From a virus: a DNA stretch of 33,899 bases. The notes below the pieces were generated by a model, which worked only from the letters and a program-made list of their open reading frames with translations, was not told where the DNA came from and made no database searches. Each line of letters opens with the position of its first letter. Position 1 is the first letter of the stretch. The position numbers and the translations under genes are program-made. The stretch covers positions 1 to 33,899 of IMG/VR virus record IMGVR_UViG_3300017719_003080. One strand, given 5' to 3'. Shown piece after piece: positions 20,597 through 28,046 of this stretch.

Positions 20597-20653
20597 ATAG
20601 GTTAAGTACATGCAGACATTATGCAATTAACCTATGTAGTCCAATCTAGGTTA
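20597..20653. promoter_or_regulatory. Inverted repeat ATAGGTTAA/TTAACCTAT plus third half-site
   Basis: ATAGGTTAA at 20597-20605 and TTAACCTAT at 20627-20635 form a perfect 9-bp inverted repeat with a 21-bp spacer; TAGGTTA at 20647-20653 is a third copy. It lies between the first leftward gene (start 20566) and the first late promoter, where a divergent operator would be expected. Confidence 0.5.
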
Positions 20654-20673
20654 CACGGGGATGTAAAAAGTTT

Positions 20674-20712
20674 GGAGTGAGGGAGGGGTTAATTAGCATA
20701 AAGTATCACTCC
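20674..20712. other. Inverted repeat GGAGTGA/TCACTCC
   Basis: GGAGTGA at 20674-20680 and TCACTCC at 20706-20712 flank a 25-nt purine-rich, then AT-rich spacer. No T-run follows. It could be a further protein-binding site in the divergent region. Confidence 0.4.
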
Positions 20713-20744
20713 CTGAAAAATATAAATAAAAAAAAATATTATAG

Positions 20745-20752
20745 TATATTTG
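20745..20752 (+). promoter_or_regulatory. Bacteroidota -7 box TATATTTG, leaderless
   Basis: Perfect TAnnTTTG with the ATG of the first late gene five bases later (20758), so transcription probably begins at or near the start codon. Decides the start of that gene. Confidence 0.7.
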
Positions 20753-20757
20753 CATCT

Positions 20758-21345
20758 ATGGATGAAGAAGATATTCAGTATGGGCCTTATATGTTGCCAG
20801 AGGCTACTGTTCAAGATTATACACTAAGACCAATGACTGAAGAAGAAATATCTAATAAGGTTATTGGAGGATCTGGTATGCTTAAGTATATGGGTGGGCC
20901 TAAAATAATATTAAATAGGTACGGAACGATAAGTAATCTTAGTAGTGCCAGTAAAGTAAAAAGGTTTTTTAATGCTGCTAAAAAAAGTAAAGCATTTAAA
21001 ACAATAGGAAGTACTTTAGACCAGATAAGTGAGGTGGCAGAATTTGCAAACCATATTTATAGTCCAATTTCTCTTGTAGAAAAAGTATATAATGACGCTA
21101 AAAGTCAACCAGGAACGCAGATAATAGGAGCAAATCCTAATTCTACGGAATACACTACAGGCCCTTATGCTAATGAATATTACATAGAAAACGGAAAAGT
21201 ATTTAAAAAACCTGAGCTTCCTGAAGAGTGGCTATATGACGATATGTTTAGCGGTGATCCATTAAATCCTAGGTTTCCGTCTAAAATATCATTGTTTTCT
21301 AAGTTTAGCAAACTAGCAGAACAAGAAAGAAAAAATAAAAAATAA
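20758..21345 (+). CDS. Hypothetical late protein
   Basis: The start at 20758 (MDEEDIQYGPYMLPEATV) is preferred because the promoter box ends five bases before it; an in-frame ATG at 20677 lies upstream of that promoter. The 195-residue product has LKYMGGPKIILNRYG, SKVKRFFNAAKKSKAFKTIG and ANHIYSPISLVEKVY, ending in a Lys-rich tail. No family recognised. Coupled to the next gene by TAATG; a virion or packaging-associated role is likely by position only. Confidence 0.65.
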   Translation: MDEEDIQYGPYMLPEATVQDYTLRPMTEEEISNKVIGGSGMLKYMGGPKIILNRYGTISNLSSASKVKRFFNAAKKSKAFKTIGSTLDQISEVAEFANHIYSPISLVEKVYNDAKSQPGTQIIGANPNSTEYTTGPYANEYYIENGKVFKKPELPEEWLYDDMFSGDPLNPRFPSKISLFSKFSKLAEQERKNKK

Positions 21346-22076
21346 TGGAAGAAGAAGAATACTTAATGTCGCAACAGCAACCAGCTACAAGAGTAAGTGA
21401 TTATACGTCACAGAAGACATCATTATTAAATGAGTTTCTAGCTCTTGGTAAAACAGAGTTAAGAAATACGTCACCAGAAACACAGCAAGAGCAATATCTT
21501 AATGATGATTTTTTGGAAGACTACTTAGTAAAAACAAGAGGTGGTACAACTAGTTTATGGCAAGGAGCTGCTGATAATATAGCTTATCATGAAAGTGGAG
21601 CACAGCAAAGAATGGATCCTACTGCTATACAAATATCAGAAAGAAAGGATGGTACACTCTATGATGGGCCAGGAAGGGGTATGTTTCAGTTTGAGTCTAA
21701 GGCAAGTGGGGGTTCTGGATCTTTAGAAACTGCAATTCAAAGATATATTAACGTAGCTAATACATTAGGCAAGCAAGTAGATCCTGAAATCATTAATGCA
21801 AGCTCTGCTGAAAACTTAAACTCAGATCAACAGTATGCATTATTCTATGCTAATATGATAGAAGGCCCAGCTAAGTTAGCTGACTTTGCTACAGGTAAAA
21901 TGCCTTTAGTAGACTTATGGTTACAGGGACATAAGAAAGTAGAGAAGGATGGTAACAGAGCTTCTTTTAAAGGAAGTTATGATGATGCTACTAATAAAGG
22001 TATTAGTTACGTGCAGCCAAGAAATGAAATAAGAGTAACACCAGGTTCAACACCTTACATATATAAACCAAGATAA
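21345..22076 (+). CDS. Lytic transglycosylase/lysozyme-like protein
   Basis: After a polar N-terminal 70 residues, the 243-residue protein shows ADNIAYHESGAQQRMDP (catalytic Glu candidate E83), GPGRGMFQFE (108-117), ETAIQRYINVANTLG, DQQYALFYANMIEGPAKLAD and LWLQGHKK (191-198). The Glu-Ser...GxGxFQFE order is that of SLT/goose-lysozyme-like muramidases, which cut glycan strands. No signal peptide is seen. Its place before terminase suggests a virion-carried enzyme for entry, separate from the lysis genes at the left. Confidence 0.7.
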   Translation: MEEEEYLMSQQQPATRVSDYTSQKTSLLNEFLALGKTELRNTSPETQQEQYLNDDFLEDYLVKTRGGTTSLWQGAADNIAYHESGAQQRMDPTAIQISERKDGTLYDGPGRGMFQFESKASGGSGSLETAIQRYINVANTLGKQVDPEIINASSAENLNSDQQYALFYANMIEGPAKLADFATGKMPLVDLWLQGHKKVEKDGNRASFKGSYDDATNKGISYVQPRNEIRVTPGSTPYIYKPR

Positions 22077-22077
22077 A

Positions 22078-22350
22078 ATGGAAAAAAGAAAAAATATATT
22101 TGAACAGATGAGAGAATATCAATTAGGAAATGATGGTAATATAGCACCTATGGTTCCTTCTGCAAGATTAAGAAATCCGCAAAAAGCAAAACCATTAATA
22201 GATCCTAATAGAAACATTAGTCGTAGAAATTTTCCTACACAAACAGCAAACAATAGTATGATGCCTAATAAAAAATTAGCTCAACAACTAGGAATGCAAA
22301 AAAGAAATTCTATGTATGGATCTAATCCATATTTTAACTCATTTGTTTAG
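22078..22350 (+). CDS. Small basic protein, unknown
   Basis: The 90-residue product has EQMREYQLGNDGNIAPMV, RLRNPQKAKPLIDPNRNISR and a Gln/Asn/Met-rich C-terminus (NKKLAQQLGMQKRNSMYG). It seems largely disordered and basic. It starts two bases after the preceding stop and is followed by a terminator, so it closes the first late transcription unit. Confidence 0.6.
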   Translation: MEKRKNIFEQMREYQLGNDGNIAPMVPSARLRNPQKAKPLIDPNRNISRRNFPTQTANNSMMPNKKLAQQLGMQKRNSMYGSNPYFNSFV

Positions 22351-22437
22351 TAATAAGGTAGGGCTGAGCTTGATTGCAACACGCCCTTAAATCCTTTTGA
22401 GATATTAAAATCTTTGATTTTGGTATAGAAAAATTTC

Positions 22438-22458
22438 GAGGGCTTCGCCCTTTTTTTT
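22438..22458 (+). terminator. Intrinsic terminator AGGGC-TTC-GCCCT with T-run
   Basis: A 5-bp GC-rich stem (22439-22443 with 22447-22451), wobble extension G-T, and eight T from 22451. It lies 88 bp after the stop at 22350 and only 2 bp before the next promoter box. Confidence 0.8.
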
Positions 22459-22460
22459 AT

Positions 22461-22468
22461 TATATTTG
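22461..22468 (+). promoter_or_regulatory. Bacteroidota -7 box TATATTTG, leaderless
   Basis: Perfect TAnnTTTG right behind the terminator T-run; ATG of the next gene begins four bases later at 22473. Confidence 0.7.
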
Positions 22469-22472
22469 TCGC

Positions 22473-22697
22473 ATGCGTCATAATTTTTTTAGTAAGTTAG
22501 GTAGGGTTTATATTGTAGATGATACTTATATATTAGAAAAGTATTATGAAACTTTAGATGATTTGTTTTACGATGAAGAGTTTATGGATGAAGATATTGA
22601 AGATATGGAGTTTGATGTAATTAATAAAATAATATACACAAATACTATAAAGGAAAATTGGATACTTAAATACCATTTGGAATATCACGGAGAATAA
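22473..22697 (+). CDS. Small acidic protein, unknown
   Basis: The 74-residue product starts MRHNFFSKLGRVYIVDD and has a strongly acidic middle (YYETLDDLFYDEEFMDED, then EDMEFDVINKII). No family recognised; composition recalls DNA-mimic or chaperone-like phage proteins, which is speculation. It has its own terminator-flanked promoter, and a further promoter follows two bases after its stop, so it is a single-gene unit. Confidence 0.6.
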   Translation: MRHNFFSKLGRVYIVDDTYILEKYYETLDDLFYDEEFMDEDIEDMEFDVINKIIYTNTIKENWILKYHLEYHGE

Positions 22698-22699
22698 AG

Positions 22700-22707
22700 T
22701 ATTTTTG
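22700..22707 (+). promoter_or_regulatory. Bacteroidota -7 box TATTTTTG, leaderless
   Basis: TAnnTTTG two bases after the preceding stop; the next ATG (22713) is five bases downstream. Confidence 0.65.
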
Positions 22708-22712
22708 CACAT

Positions 22713-23249
22713 ATGTATCTACTTAAGTTAGACAGAAAGGGAGATGTTTACAAGGATGATGACGGCATAACAGGCGTACCTGAGTTTGTAAATATTCTAA
22801 AAGCAGATAAACTGGGAGCAACAGCATTAAAATGGGTTGCGTTAGTTTGTGACTATGATAGTCCTTACAGACACTTTACTGAAGCTGAAAGAAAAAAAGC
22901 GGTGAGCAAAGATTTATACGATAAGTATGAATGGTTTGGAACTAAAAGACCTGAAATACTAGCTGCCGTAGATAAATATAAGCAACTACAGTTTGATCCA
23001 TTAGACGAACAACTAATTGCATTTAATTTAAAGATCAGTCAGTTTACTACCTATATGAACAATATGCATATAGATGAAGAGACTGCTGAAGGATTGCAGA
23101 AGATTATGATTGGTATTGAGAAAATATACAAAACCAGACAGACTCTTGTAGATGCAATAGAAAGACGAGGGGAGCGTCAAAAGATTGTTGGGGACAAGAA
23201 ACTCTCGTTCTTAGAAAATAAAAAAGAAATGCAAAATAATATTAAATAG
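22713..23249 (+). CDS. Conserved late protein upstream of terminase
   Basis: The 178-residue protein has PEFVNILKADKLGATALKWV, CDYDSPYRHFTEAERKKAV, DEQLIAFNLKISQFTTYM and a C-terminal basic helix (RRGERQKIVGDKK). It is mostly helical. I recognise the DYDSPYRxxxxxERxKxV form from phages related to this one, but no name. Position ahead of the large terminase allows a packaging role (small subunit), but no HTH is visible, so I do not claim it. Confidence 0.65.
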   Translation: MYLLKLDRKGDVYKDDDGITGVPEFVNILKADKLGATALKWVALVCDYDSPYRHFTEAERKKAVSKDLYDKYEWFGTKRPEILAAVDKYKQLQFDPLDEQLIAFNLKISQFTTYMNNMHIDEETAEGLQKIMIGIEKIYKTRQTLVDAIERRGERQKIVGDKKLSFLENKKEMQNNIK

Positions 23250-23251
23250 AC

Positions 23252-23479
23252 ATGGCAAAGACAATTAAAACTAAATTAGGAGAAGACATACTAGAAATAG
23301 AAATGAATGAAGATGCTGCTAAAATAATGGCAGATCAAGATCTTGATGATCAAGAAAAAATAAAAGAACTTTATAAGCTAGGGCTTGTAAATAATTTATC
23401 AAGACCATCTGAAATGAAAGAGGGTGGTATAATGGATTTGCCTCCAATGGAAAGGTTTAAAAAAATGTATGGATTTTAA
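23252..23479 (+). CDS. Small acidic protein, unknown
   Basis: The 75-residue product has TKLGEDILEIEMNEDAAKIM, ADQDLDDQEKIKELYKLGL and ends MKEGGIMDLPPMERFKKMYG. No known domain. It sits two bases after the previous stop in the packaging module. The Lys-Glu-Gly-Gly followed by hydrophobic tail loosely recalls the GG tags of the mini-proteins. Confidence 0.6.
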   Translation: MAKTIKTKLGEDILEIEMNEDAAKIMADQDLDDQEKIKELYKLGLVNNLSRPSEMKEGGIMDLPPMERFKKMYGF

Positions 23480-23491
23480 TATTAAATAATT

Positions 23492-23671
23492 ATGTACGGT
23501 AAAAAGAAAAAATATTTAAAAGGTGGACAAGCTAAGCTTGACATGAATAAAGACGGTCAACTAACTGGCGCAGATTTTAAAATGCTTAGTAACAAAGGCA
23601 AGAAAAAGAAAGCCATGAAAGGCATGAAGTATAAGATGTCAGACGGTGGTAGATATGGTCAGCTTGATTAA
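23492..23671 (+). CDS. 59-residue basic protein with EF-hand-like loop and QLD tag
   Basis: The frame from ATG 23492 begins MYGKKKKYLKGGQAKL and has D17-M-N19-K-D21-G22-Q-L24-T-G-A-D28, which fits all positions of a calcium-binding EF-hand/dockerin loop. It ends KGMKYKMSDGGRYGQLD, the same tag as the small genes at 1267 and 1459 over 21 kb away, but written with different codons. Its stop overlaps the next start by TAATG. Calcium binding is predicted only from the motif; a second loop is absent. Confidence 0.75.
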   Translation: MYGKKKKYLKGGQAKLDMNKDGQLTGADFKMLSNKGKKKKAMKGMKYKMSDGGRYGQLD

Positions 23672-23895
23672 TGGCTAGAAAACCAGCTAAATTACAAAGC
23701 TTACGTTATAGATACAATAAAGCTATGAAGCTTGGTAAATTTAACGAAGCTAAAAAAATAGATGCGTATGCTAAAAGTGTACACGGATCAAGCATAGACG
23801 AAGAATATCATGCTAAGCTAGATCAAAAACAAGATCCGAAAGATCCGTTTGGTTTAGGCAAGACACAAAAGAATAGAAGAATAAAATATGGCTAG
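23671..23895 (+). CDS. Small basic protein, unknown
   Basis: The 74-residue product is Lys/Arg-rich (KLQSLRYRYNKAMKLGKFNE, AKKIDAYAKSVHG) with a C-terminal DPKDPFGLGKTQKNRR. It overlaps the large terminase start by 8 nt and follows the EF-hand-like gene. Helical; may assist packaging. No family recognised. Confidence 0.6.
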   Translation: MARKPAKLQSLRYRYNKAMKLGKFNEAKKIDAYAKSVHGSSIDEEYHAKLDQKQDPKDPFGLGKTQKNRRIKYG

Positions 23896-25708
23896 AGCAA
23901 AGCAGGATCCTCAAAGATACAGACCAGTTATTAATAACGGTCATCCTGACTTAAATCAAGAATCTGTAGCTTATCAAGAATATTGGGAACAAGAACTTGA
24001 TAGATGCATTAATGGATTTAAGCCAAAGGGTATGAATTGGATTTCTGGTAAATACTATTTTTATTTAAACTACTACAAGATACTTGGTAACGATGGTACT
24101 CTTGGATCACGTAAAACTTTAATCAGTCCTTGGTACAGGCAAATGGATCATGAATACTTTGATTTATTTGAAACTTGTAAAAAAGAGGAGAAAGGAATGA
24201 TTGTTATTAAAGCAAGGGATAAAGGCTTTAGTTACATGAACTCTGGTATGATTTCACACGAATATACTTTCTTTCCATTTAATGATGTAGGCATTGCAGC
24301 AGGATTGCAGGCAACAGCTGACGCTTTCTTTGACAAAACAAAAAAAGGTCTTAATGGATTACATTCTAACTTTAAACATTCTTTTTTAAAAGATACAGAC
24401 GGTATATTGCGTTCTGGATATAAACAAAAGAATAAAGATGGTAAATGGGAAGTAGGCGGTTATCAATCAACTATTATATGTAGAACGATGGATAATCCAG
24501 AGGTATTCAAAGGTGAGCGTGTTTCTTTAATGGTATTCGAAGAAGCAGGTGAGTTTAAACATTTGAAAAATGCTTATATGTCTTCTAAGGCTTGTTTTAT
24601 GGATGGGAACAAACAGTTTGGTGTTCCAGTCATAGGAGGTACTGGTGGTGACATTAGCAAAGCCTCAAAAGATTTTATGGATATGTATTATGAGTCTGAC
24701 GCTTATAATCTTATACCGATGTTTATACCAGCGTCTAGAGCATACTATGGTTTCTTTGACGTAGAAACAGGAGAGGAAAAAGTTAAAGAAGCTGAAGATA
24801 CTTTGCTTGAAGACAGAGAAGTAATTATAAATTCTGGAGATAGGGAAGCATTTAACTTACACATACAAAACTACCCATTAACAATACAGGAAGCATTTTT
24901 AAATACTAAGACTGCAAGGTTTGATAACTCATTATTAAACGCACAGAGGTCTAGGATACTAGCTAATAAAGATTATAGAAGTCAAATACAAAGAGGTAAT
25001 CTTGACTGGGACTTTGATCAAAACGAAGAGTATGTAGTTAAGTGGAGACCTCATCCTGATGGCCCATTTAGAATCTTACATCATCCAGAACCAGATTATA
25101 AAGATTTAGACATAGGTGGAATTGACTCTTATGATCAAGATCAAGCAGGTGCATCTGACTCTTTGGGAAGTGCAATAATTTATCGTAGATTTGTAGACAC
25201 AGATAAGCCTAGTGATTATATAGTTGCTGAATACACAGATAGACCAGAGAAAAAAGAAGATTTTTGGGACGGATGTTTAAAGTTAGCTGTATATTATAAC
25301 GCTAGAATGTTAGTTGAATATACTAAGATTGGTATACTAGACTATTTTAAAAGAATGAATGCATTAAAATATCTAAAAGAAAAACCAGAATCAGCACACA
25401 ATCCTGGTACAAAAACAAGAAATAGATACGGAGTGCATATGAATAAACAAGTTAAATCCTTAATGGAAGATCTAATGAGTGATTATATTAGAGAAAACGT
25501 TGAGGATATATGGTTTTTAGATTTGATAGAAGAACTATCATCTTATGGTACAAGAAATACTGACCGTGCTATTGCATTTGGTTTATGTCTTATACATAAT
25601 GTTGATAATTATAGAATACAAGCAAAAACTGTAGAAGCAGAAACAATAGACGTAGGTTTTAAATATTATCAGTTAGATCGAAATGGTTTACCAAAAATTA
25701 TTAAGTAG
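23888..25708 (+). CDS. terL: Terminase large subunit
   Basis: The 606-residue packaging motor has an ATPase part with a Walker A-like KARDKGFSYMNSG (108-120) and Walker B LMVFEEAGEF (214-223, catalytic Glu), and an RNase H-like nuclease part with D413 (GGIDSYDQDQAGAS), E477 (ARMLVEYTKIG) and D559 (TRNTDRAIAFG). It cuts concatemers and pumps DNA into the prohead through the portal, whose gene follows three bases later. No small subunit was recognised upstream. Length is at the long end for TerL, typical of large-portal phages. Confidence 0.9.
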   Translation: MARAKQDPQRYRPVINNGHPDLNQESVAYQEYWEQELDRCINGFKPKGMNWISGKYYFYLNYYKILGNDGTLGSRKTLISPWYRQMDHEYFDLFETCKKEEKGMIVIKARDKGFSYMNSGMISHEYTFFPFNDVGIAAGLQATADAFFDKTKKGLNGLHSNFKHSFLKDTDGILRSGYKQKNKDGKWEVGGYQSTIICRTMDNPEVFKGERVSLMVFEEAGEFKHLKNAYMSSKACFMDGNKQFGVPVIGGTGGDISKASKDFMDMYYESDAYNLIPMFIPASRAYYGFFDVETGEEKVKEAEDTLLEDREVIINSGDREAFNLHIQNYPLTIQEAFLNTKTARFDNSLLNAQRSRILANKDYRSQIQRGNLDWDFDQNEEYVVKWRPHPDGPFRILHHPEPDYKDLDIGGIDSYDQDQAGASDSLGSAIIYRRFVDTDKPSDYIVAEYTDRPEKKEDFWDGCLKLAVYYNARMLVEYTKIGILDYFKRMNALKYLKEKPESAHNPGTKTRNRYGVHMNKQVKSLMEDLMSDYIRENVEDIWFLDLIEELSSYGTRNTDRAIAFGLCLIHNVDNYRIQAKTVEAETIDVGFKYYQLDRNGLPKIIK

Positions 25709-25710
25709 TT

Positions 25711-28008
25711 ATGTATAATAGTACAAAGTCAAAATTTCCAGCACAATATGTTACAGAGTCTGAAAAGACAGATGAATGGTGTGAATCATGGATTAATGCT
25801 ATAATTGGTTATATGTCTTATAGTGACTCACCTCATAAGAGTTCTAGAGTAAATGATATACAAAACTACAATATATATAATGGTGAAATAGAATTAGATG
25901 ATTTTAAATATATAACTGAACAGTATGGAATGTCATATCCAGCTAGATTAGTTAACTACCCTATTATCTCACCAAAAATAGATTTACTTGTAGGAGAAGA
26001 TCTTAGAAGACCAATAGACGTTAAGGTAAGCACTACAAACAAAGAGGCTGTATTAAGAAAGGAAGATGTAAAGGTTAGTCTTATAATGAAAGAGCTAACT
26101 GAAGAAATACATAAAGACTTTTTTTCACAAACTGGAATAGAAGTTCCTTCTGTTACTGACATGGAGTTACCTGAAGATATAGATGTATACATGAAATACA
26201 ACTATAGAGAAATGGTTGAAGAAACTGCACAAGATGGTTTAGAATACTTAATACAAAAATATAATTACGTAGATTTATTTAAAGAAGGCTTTAGAGATTT
26301 ATTAGTTACTGGTAAAGAATTTTTTAGAATTTACGATCATAATGGAGATCCATTTGTTAGAAGAGTAGATCCTAGAAGTGTTATATATGAAACAAGTACT
26401 ACATCAGATTACTTAGATGATTCAGCTTGGGTAGGTGAAGAAAGATATTTATCTTATACTGAAATACTAGACGAGTACAGAGATGAGCTTACGCAAGAGC
26501 ATATGCAAGAGTTATCTGCTATGTATCAAATTGGAAGCTATGATGATTTAGCTAATTATAATTCATCATTTGATTGGATAGACTACCAGGAGGGACAAGA
26601 AGTAAAAATAAGAGTAGTATCTATAGAGTGGAAATCAATTAAAACTTTAAAGTTTAAGGTATCTGAAAATAAGTATAATCCAGAAAGACCTTTTATGAAA
26701 CAAGTTTCTGATGATTATAAAGCAAAGAAAAAAGACAATATTAAGACTAAATATGTAGATGATATTTGGGAAGCTACTAAAATTGGTGGTAAGATTTTAG
26801 TTCAAGCTAGACGTAGGCCTAATCAAATAAGATCAGTAGATGATGCTGGTACTACACAACTATCTTACGTAGGATGTATTAGAAATAATACTACTGGTAG
26901 ATCTGTATCTATGGTAGATTTACTAAAGAATATACAGATGTTGTATAACGTAGTTATGTACCAAATTGAATTAGCGTTAGCTCGTTCTGGTGGTAAAGCT
27001 GTAGTATATGATGTTTCACAATTACCTACAAATTTAGGTATGGATATGCAAAGCGTATTGTATCATTTAAAAACAGATGGTATTATTCCAATTAACTCTA
27101 AAGACGAAGGAGGACAGGTCAATAGCTTTAATCAGTTTAGCCAAGTAGATTTTACTCTTAGTCAATCTGTACAACAGCTTATCAATCTAAAAATGATGCT
27201 TGAGCAAACGGCTGGACAAATATCTGGTGTATCACCTCAACGTGAAGGAGCTGTTGGACAATATGAATATGTAGGAAACGTACAACGTAGTGTAATACAA
27301 TCTGCTACAATTACAGAAAGCTTATTCTACTCACACGCAATGGTTAAGAAGCGTATATTCGAAAGAGTTACTAATCTTATGAAAGTTTGTTGGGCTGGAG
27401 GTAAAAAAGCTTCTTATATCTTAGGTGATGGTGCATTTAAATTTTTAAGTGTTATGCCTGATGTAGCTTTACAAGATTATGGTATATTTATTGGAGACTC
27501 TGGTAAAGATGATGCATTACGTCAGTCATTACAACAAATAGCGCAATCTGCTGTACAAGGTGGTCAGGTTACTTTATTAGATGTTATTAAAGTATTTAAA
27601 GCTGATACATTTACTGAAGCTGAACATATACTTGAAAGAGCTATGGATGAAATGAAAGCTAATGAAGCTCAACAACAAGAACAGCAACAAGCAATGATGC
27701 AAGCACAAGCTGAACAGGCTCAAGCAGCATTTGAACAACAAGTACAATTAGAGCAAGTTAAAAACGAGGCTAAGATACAAGTTGCACAAATACAATCTGA
27801 AACAGATCTTAAAATTGCAGATATGAAATCTGATGATGCAAGAGAAATGTCAGATGTTGCACATCAAGTTAAAAACAAGCAATTATTTTTAAATAAAAGA
27901 TTAGAACAAGAACAAAAACTAGAAGATAAAGGCCAGGATGCTGAAGCAAATCAACCTGTTACGGAAGACCGTAAAAAACAAATACAAGATATAATAAAAA
28001 ATTCTTAG
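25711..28008 (+). CDS. Portal protein
   Basis: The 765-residue protein sits in the canonical portal place between terminase and scaffold. It has SPKIDLLVGEDLRRPIDV early, VRRVDPRSVIYETSTTSDYL, WVGEERYLSYTEILDEY, a wing-like core with SVQQLINLKMMLEQTAGQIS and GVSPQREGAVGQYEYVGNV, and a Gln/Ala-rich C-terminal coiled coil (about 660-745). The length is large, resembling P22- and crAss-type portals with a long C-terminal barrel. Dodecameric ring at the capsid vertex is assumed from the family. A promoter box starts at the base after its stop. Confidence 0.85.
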   Translation: MYNSTKSKFPAQYVTESEKTDEWCESWINAIIGYMSYSDSPHKSSRVNDIQNYNIYNGEIELDDFKYITEQYGMSYPARLVNYPIISPKIDLLVGEDLRRPIDVKVSTTNKEAVLRKEDVKVSLIMKELTEEIHKDFFSQTGIEVPSVTDMELPEDIDVYMKYNYREMVEETAQDGLEYLIQKYNYVDLFKEGFRDLLVTGKEFFRIYDHNGDPFVRRVDPRSVIYETSTTSDYLDDSAWVGEERYLSYTEILDEYRDELTQEHMQELSAMYQIGSYDDLANYNSSFDWIDYQEGQEVKIRVVSIEWKSIKTLKFKVSENKYNPERPFMKQVSDDYKAKKKDNIKTKYVDDIWEATKIGGKILVQARRRPNQIRSVDDAGTTQLSYVGCIRNNTTGRSVSMVDLLKNIQMLYNVVMYQIELALARSGGKAVVYDVSQLPTNLGMDMQSVLYHLKTDGIIPINSKDEGGQVNSFNQFSQVDFTLSQSVQQLINLKMMLEQTAGQISGVSPQREGAVGQYEYVGNVQRSVIQSATITESLFYSHAMVKKRIFERVTNLMKVCWAGGKKASYILGDGAFKFLSVMPDVALQDYGIFIGDSGKDDALRQSLQQIAQSAVQGGQVTLLDVIKVFKADTFTEAEHILERAMDEMKANEAQQQEQQQAMMQAQAEQAQAAFEQQVQLEQVKNEAKIQVAQIQSETDLKIADMKSDDAREMSDVAHQVKNKQLFLNKRLEQEQKLEDKGQDAEANQPVTEDRKKQIQDIIKNS

Positions 28009-28016
28009 TATATTTG
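28009..28016 (+). promoter_or_regulatory. Bacteroidota -7 box TATATTTG for scaffold/capsid genes
   Basis: Perfect TAnnTTTG starting one base after the portal stop; a 30-nt A-rich leader precedes the scaffold ATG at 28047. Would raise scaffold and capsid expression over portal. Confidence 0.65.
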
Positions 28017-28046
28017 CAAAATTGGGAACAAAAAAAACTATAAAGT

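Noticed and set aside
20567-20626. Upstream extension of the first leftward gene
   Set aside because: Poorly coding-like and covers the inverted repeat; not excluded.
20625-20660. Sigma70-like leftward promoter (TTGGAC/TAATGT)
   Set aside because: Only half of the positions match the consensus and Bacteroidota do not use it.
20677-20757. Upstream extension of the first late gene
   Set aside because: Would put the start before its own promoter box at 20745.
22352-22410. Hairpin from AGGGC and GCCCT after the stop at 22350
   Set aside because: Loop is long and not followed by a T-run; the terminator at 22438 is much better.
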